From Chromatiales bacterium (GTDB lineage: Bacteria > Pseudomonadota > Gammaproteobacteria > Thiohalospirales > Thiohalospiraceae), in contig JALSRO010000469.1 in assembly GCA_026984715.1 (NCBI GenBank), forward strand, positions 1 to 6,338: 6,338 nucleotides of DNA. The letters run 5' to 3'. Below are positions 6,139-6,338 of the stretch, one piece after another. The translations under genes were made by a program, and so were the position numbers. The notes below the pieces were generated by a model, which searched no databases, was not told the DNA's origin, and worked only from the letters and a program-made list of their open reading frames with translations. Numbering within the stretch: position 1 is the stretch's first letter; the number at the start of each line of letters is the position of its first letter.

Positions 6139-6338
6139 CTATAGAGACCCCAACTCCTCATGCAGACGGTTTTCTGGCTGGCAAGCACCTGTCGAGGATG
6201 GCAGTCTTTGGAGAAGCTCCAGCAATTCTGCGCGAAATGACAAAGAGTCACCTCCTCCATTAACTCCGGCAACAATATTCGTATTCAGCCGTGGCGAGCC
6301 GGTTGGCAGCAAGGCTGTCGGCCCGATGTTGCCGGTAA
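6139..6338 (-). CDS. Possible hypothetical ORF entering from the right edge (3' end), doubtful
   Basis: A minus-strand frame is open from the right edge to a TAG at 6141-6139, giving 65 codons (starting TGNIGPTALLPTGSPRLNTN). Inside it a perfect AGGAGG (minus strand of 6251-6256) stands 7 nt before a TTG at 6243-6241, which would begin a 34-residue peptide starting MSFRAELLELLQRLPSS. The edge-proximal codons favour G or C in the third position; later ones do not. A different minus frame also runs in from the edge and stops at 6262-6260. So the alternative is an upstream gene ending there, followed by a ribosome-binding site and a tiny gene. I recognise neither protein. Plus-strand frames across the same bases are also open, so this may not be coding. 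Confidence 0.2.
   Translation of the reverse strand, partial: TGNIGPTALLPTGSPRLNTNIVAGVNGGGDSLSFRAELLELLQRLPSSTGACQPENRLHEELGSL
6266..6335. repeat. Separated inverted repeat CCGGCAACA / TGTTGCCGG at the right edge
   Basis: Perfect 9-bp inverted arms lie at 6266-6274 and 6327-6335, 52 bases apart. A direct copy of TCCGGCAAC also occurs at 6057-6065 as well as 6265-6273. The arms are too far apart for a simple terminator and there is no T-run. They could be short repeat ends or chance in GC-rich DNA. Confidence 0.3.

Noticed and set aside
6035..6262. Plus-strand frame open for about 75 codons, ending TAA at 6261-6263
   Set aside because: It begins straight after a TGA with no early ATG or TTG and no ribosome-binding site, and matches nothing known. 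It also overlaps the minus-strand frames, so coding cannot be claimed.

Overview
The window is the 5' (gspC-proximal) part of a type II secretion system (T2SS, general secretory pathway) operon, followed by about 1.1 kb of gene-poor DNA. All recognisable genes lie on the minus strand, so the operon reads from right to left: gspC (5252-4332), gspD (4286-2109), gspE (2109-571) and the first 145 codons of gspF (435-1), which runs off the left edge. The C-D-E-F order, the single trans-envelope GspC with a PDZ domain, and the protein signatures indicate a Gram-negative proteobacterium, most likely a gammaproteobacterium. Base composition is moderately GC-rich by eye. I cannot fix genus or species from this window.

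Together the genes encode four core parts of the machine. GspD forms the outer-membrane secretin channel. GspC is the periplasmic link that ties the secretin to the inner-membrane platform. GspE is the cytoplasmic ATPase that powers pseudopilus assembly. GspF is the polytopic platform protein that GspE acts on. The genes for the pseudopilins, GspL, GspM and the rest would be expected beyond the left edge. gspD and gspE overlap by one base (TGATG), and gspC-gspD are 45 bp apart. gspE-gspF are separated by an unusual 135 bp gap that holds a possible 20-codon leader ORF whose stop overlaps the gspF start.

To the right of gspC, 5253-5690 looks like its leader and promoter region. It has a plausible sigma70-type promoter (5479-5506), a compact group of three dyads (5333-5384) in the presumed untranslated leader, and an AT-rich patch near 5553-5570. 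An array of four back-to-back stem-loops then occupies 5691-5813, with a GTTGAAAAA 9-mer near each side. It looks like a structured repetitive or MITE-like intergenic element. From 5826 to about 6138 I see no convincing gene. From 6139 to the right edge, minus-strand frames stay open to the edge, and one contains a strong AGGAGG ribosome-binding site before a TTG codon, so the tail of an upstream gene or a tiny gene is possible but unproven.
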